Part shown: piece after piece, positions 61,154 through 64,000 of the stretch
Numbering within the stretch: the stretch's first letter is position 1
How the letters are laid out: every line of letters starts with the position of its first letter
NCBI GenBank assembly: GCA_051294375.1
Contig: CM119263.1
Span: 4,584,209-4,648,208, forward strand
DNA from: Paraspadella gotoi
Lineage: Eukaryota; Chaetognatha
Length of the DNA stretch: 64,000 bases
Direction of reading: 5' to 3'
The notes under the pieces: generated by a model
Database searches by the model: none
What the model saw: the letters and a program-made list of their open reading frames with translations, nothing else
Told to the model about the DNA's origin: nothing
Made by a program: the position numbers and the translations under genes

Positions 61154-62141
61154 GTATAAATCTTTACAAAACATATTAAACAACTTATCAAACTAATGAA
61201 ATATGCAAATGAGATTAGGAATATGCTAATATTTTCCCTTGTCTTTTTTTGTCCTTCTCTTTCTATTCTTTGCTTAATCATTTCCGTCCTCCTTCAATAA
61301 CTCCCGCTCACCTCCGCAGTCTCTTCTGCTACCGCCAGCCCCCAGAACCCTTCCAACGACTCTTCAGGCGCATCCGGCCTCGACGTCACCCTCTCTCCTC
61401 CCAAACTGCCCGTCGTATCCGCCGGAGCAGCCGCGTCGGCCTCCGCCGCAGCCGGACCGCGCGGCCCAACGAGGCCATACAAAAGAGACTACGACGACGA
61501 GGATAATGACGACGGTGGCGACGACGACGAAGAATTCAGAGTGTGAGAAAATGTTGTATTGTTTGTTTTCGTAAATTTTGTTTAAAATATATATTCCAGG
61601 CATTTAAATAATTATTTCTTGTTTTATAGTTTAATTTGTCCTTACGTCGGTCGTTTAATTTCTGTTATCTTTTTCTTTCTCCCATTTCCGCAACTTTTCC
61701 AGTTTTTATTGTTTGTTTCTCTGTATTTTGCAGAAGGAGACCATCAGTCAATAGAGAAGATTTGCTTACAAACATCATGTTGGACTACGTTTGCAATTTG
61801 ACGACCATCATCGAGAAGTCAAACAAGTGAGAGTAAAATTTAATAATTTAAAAATTTAAAAACTTCATCTGCTAAACAAACGGCGCCAGCAACGAGATAT
61901 TTTTAAAAAAAATAGAACCCAGGTAAATATAAATGTGATTTAATTTAATTTGATATAAGTGGATTTCAACGTAAATCAACGGAAAACGCAATTGCAGACA
62001 CGGGAACCAATGCCTCGCCATCCAAGACACAGTGACTCTGATGCAACCGCTCATCGATGAATTGCAACTGCAATGGAAGAATCTTTCGCGAAGAAGAAGA
62101 CGACATCTCGATATTTATCTCTCTTGTCTCTTGCAGGTTTT

Positions 62142-62219
<78 letters not shown>

Positions 62220-62240
62220 AAAGAGAGAGAGAGAGAGAGA

Positions 62241-62273
<33 letters not shown>

Positions 62274-62328
62274 TCTGTTAAGTTTTTTTGGCAAGGAAAA
62301 TTCGAACTGTATTAGGTCTGTCCCCTGT

Positions 62329-62395
<67 letters not shown>

Positions 62396-62397
62396 AA

Positions 62398-62446
<49 letters not shown>

Positions 62447-62863
62447 GTCTGTCCCCTGTAGGGTTGAGGAGGCATATTTGCTTATTTTAGGGTTTAAGGC
62501 GATATAGATCATTTGAGGTGTAAAGTATATTTGTTTTCAGAAGTTAAATATGAAAATAAAATATTCGTTTAACAAACAAATTACGTTTCCTACTAATTTT
62601 AAAAAGGATAATGAGGCCTCAATTGTAAAGCAAAACCCAACTCTATCACAAATTTTTGGTTCATTGAAATTGTACATATTTTATCTACCTAATTTTATTA
62701 AATTGGTCTTAACAACAATACGAAACAAATTTATAACTTGTCTTTATTCACTAGTGGCTCGACTATATTGAATATCTTTTGATGAAATGTTGCGACGACA
62801 TTCCGAAATATCAACTTTTTCATCATCTTTTCAAAGCCGTAAAAGGAGTGTCGCTCAGGTAAA

Positions 62864-62923
<60 letters not shown>

Positions 62924-62931
62924 CTCTCTCT

Positions 62932-63011
<80 letters not shown>

Positions 63012-64000
63012 CGCCTTACTCCCTTTCTTTTTTATAAGGAGAAAAATTATCGACACAAATCTAAAAATCCGCTCCGCTGTGCAACATTTGTTAACCGCGA
63101 TGATAACTTGTAATGTTCAGGTAAATAAAACCAAAACAGATCAAAAAGAATGTTTTTTTCGTGTTTTTTTTTTTAACAAATTTCTTGCCTCAGATTTCTT
63201 CTCAATGTCGAAATCAAATCTTCGATGACATTCGCAAAGTTCTTGAGACCGAAGGACCAATCACGAAAAAGCAGCTCAACAGCACCGCGCAGGTAAGGTT
63301 CTCGGGTAGGGTAAGGAAGTCAGCTTATGATTAAACTCGCCTATCAAATTCATCAGAAAATCAAACGCTCACTAAGAAACTATCTTGTGCTCCCTCTGTT
63401 AAAACGCCGGTCTATGTACATTTCAACTCGCACTCAGTTTTGAGCAAATGTGTAAATCTTTTTGTTTGTCAATTTTCGTGTTTCTTCGTAAATCGTATCA
63501 TATTTTGTCAGGAATTGTACGAGAAACAACTCGAGATGGAGAAAAAGATTTTGGAAAAATTACGAAAGAAAGAAAAGAAGCACAGAGCAACGATGAGTGG
63601 AGGAGGTGAAGGGACGGATATTTCTGAAAAGGTAAATAGTAAGATGTCCTTCAAATGTAATTTAATATCAAACATGGTACAGGTACAATATCTTTTTATT
63701 ATGACCAATACGTCGATATATTTGAGAGATTATCTTCAGGGCCATACGAGTGAGATACTGTGAGATACTGCCTTTTTTTCACTTATATGTAAACTGAACT
63801 AATTCGAATATCGGTCCATGAACATTTATCTCTTCAAATTATTATTCTATGTGTCTTATCCGATCCATTCTAATTCATTCAAATTCATTCAAATCCATTC
63901 TAATCCATTCTAATCCATTTTAATCCATTCTAATCCATTTGAAACCATTCTAATCTAACCAATCAATCCTATCAGCCACCGGAAAGAGTTGGAGACCTGA
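61033..64000 (+). CDS. Gene B: paralogue of the gene A C-terminal domain, runs off the window
   Basis: Nine exons are seen (61033-61153, 61320-61542, 61734-61826, 61998-62136, 62755-62858, 63039-63120, 63194-63292, 63512-63631, 63976-64000), and all phases agree. The first 115 residues are Ser/Pro/Ala- and Asp-rich linker without the four-copy motif of gene A. From residue 116 the shared domain follows: RPSVNREDLLTNIMLDYVCN, NQCLAIQDT, LSRRRRRHLD, WLDYIEYLL, NLKIRSAVQHLLTAMITCNV, YEKQLEMEKKILEKLRKKEK. Exon lengths 139, 104, 82, 99 and 120 equal those of gene A. The start lies 119 bp after the stop of gene A. Function unknown; the helical domain plus coiled segment suggests protein-protein contact. 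Confidence 0.87.
61320..61542 (+). CDS. Gene B exon 2
   Basis: 223 bp. Reads SSATASPQNPSNDSSGAS, SPPKLPVVSAGAAASAS and ends with an Asp-rich run EEFRV. Confidence 0.85.
61734..61826 (+). CDS. Gene B exon 3
   Basis: 93 bp between TTTTGCAG and AACAA|GTGAGA. Reads RRPSVNREDLLTNIMLDYV, then CNLTTIIEKSN. Confidence 0.87.
61998..62136 (+). CDS. Gene B exon 4
   Basis: 139 bp. Reads HGNQCLAIQDTVTLMQPL, then LSRRRRRHLDIYLSCLLQ. Donor CAG|GTTTTG. Confidence 0.9.
62141..62468. repeat. Two GA arrays bounded by a 25-bp direct repeat
   Basis: GA at about 62141-62272 and 62336-62443. TAGGTCTGTCCCCTGTAGGG with TTGAG occurs at 62313-62337 and identically at 62444-62468. Confidence 0.9.
62755..62858 (+). 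CDS. Gene B exon 5
   Basis: 104 bp. Reads WLDYIEYLLMKCCDDIPKYQ, then LFHHLFKAVKGVSL. Donor CTCAG|GTAAAT. Confidence 0.9.
62863..63010. repeat. (TC)n array spanning most of a gene B intron
   Basis: About 145 bp of CT with short breaks, from 5 bp after the donor to about 28 bp before the next acceptor. Confidence 0.95.
63039..63120 (+). CDS. Gene B exon 6
   Basis: 82 bp. Reads RKIIDTNLKIRSAVQHLL, then TAMITCNVQ. Confidence 0.9.
63194..63292 (+). CDS. Gene B exon 7
   Basis: 99 bp. Reads ISSQCRNQIFDDIRKVLETE, then GPITKKQLNSTAQ. Confidence 0.9.
63512..63631 (+). CDS. Gene B exon 8
   Basis: 120 bp. Reads ELYEKQLEMEKKILEKLRKK, then EKKHRATMSGGGEGTDISEK. Confidence 0.9.
63857..63962. repeat. 10-bp minisatellite (TCCATTCTAA)n
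   Basis: About ten imperfect units directly before the last visible acceptor. Confidence 0.85.
63976..64000 (+). CDS. Gene B exon 9, cut by the window end
   Basis: After CCTATCAG, reads PPERVGDL, matching gene A exon 12. Confidence 0.8.

Overview
The window is nuclear DNA of an invertebrate animal. The evidence is spliceosomal introns with GT/AG ends, an FGFRL1-type receptor, arrays of C2H2 zinc fingers, a U2 snRNA gene, tRNA-derived SINEs and very many CT/GA, CTTT, CGT and other simple repeats. I cannot place the phylum. Several runs of N, and a 10 kb segment that appears twice with indel-rich differences, show a draft assembly with poorly polished patches.

Layout. (1) 1-5,530: simple repeats, a degenerate 345-bp tandem repeat, a G-rich minisatellite and the first coding exon of an unidentified minus-strand gene (5091-4885). 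(2) 5,531-45,706, plus strand: the 3' half of an FGFRL1-like gene, made of half of an Ig domain (5531-5635), the other half (19109-19256), stalk plus start of the membrane helix (43170-43238), rest of the helix plus His-rich tail (43675-43985), and a last exon (45320-45706, perhaps running on to about 46,084). No kinase exon follows the membrane helix, which separates FGFRL1 from true FGF receptors. (3) Inside the second intron lies a 9.6-9.9 kb segment present twice (about 6,277-16,190 and 16,231-25,850), divided by a 25-N gap. I read this as an assembly artefact in which copy 1 is a noisy read. (4) The 24 kb third intron hosts two related zinc-finger genes on the opposite strand (28651-26858 and 31072-29856, both damaged) and a Harbinger-like MITE (41252-42131). 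(5) 46,085-51,564: repeats, a minus-strand terminal exon of unknown function (48792-48439) and other weak minus-strand coding signals. (6) 51,597-64,000, plus strand: two adjacent paralogous genes of a family I do not recognise. Gene A (51597-60913, 13 coding exons, about 1,268 residues) joins a long acidic N-terminal region, holding four copies of a 16-residue R-x-[RK]-S-[LV]-V-x-I-V-x-P motif, to a C-terminal domain of about 240 residues. Gene B starts 119 bp after the stop of gene A, keeps the same domain with the same exon lengths and phases, and runs off the window. A U2 snRNA gene and several SINEs lie in introns of gene A.

The strongest candidate for something undescribed is the gene A/B family. 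FGFRL1 is expected at the cell surface, where it binds FGF and heparan sulphate without kinase signalling. The zinc-finger proteins are expected to be nuclear. No evidence links the genes functionally beyond position.
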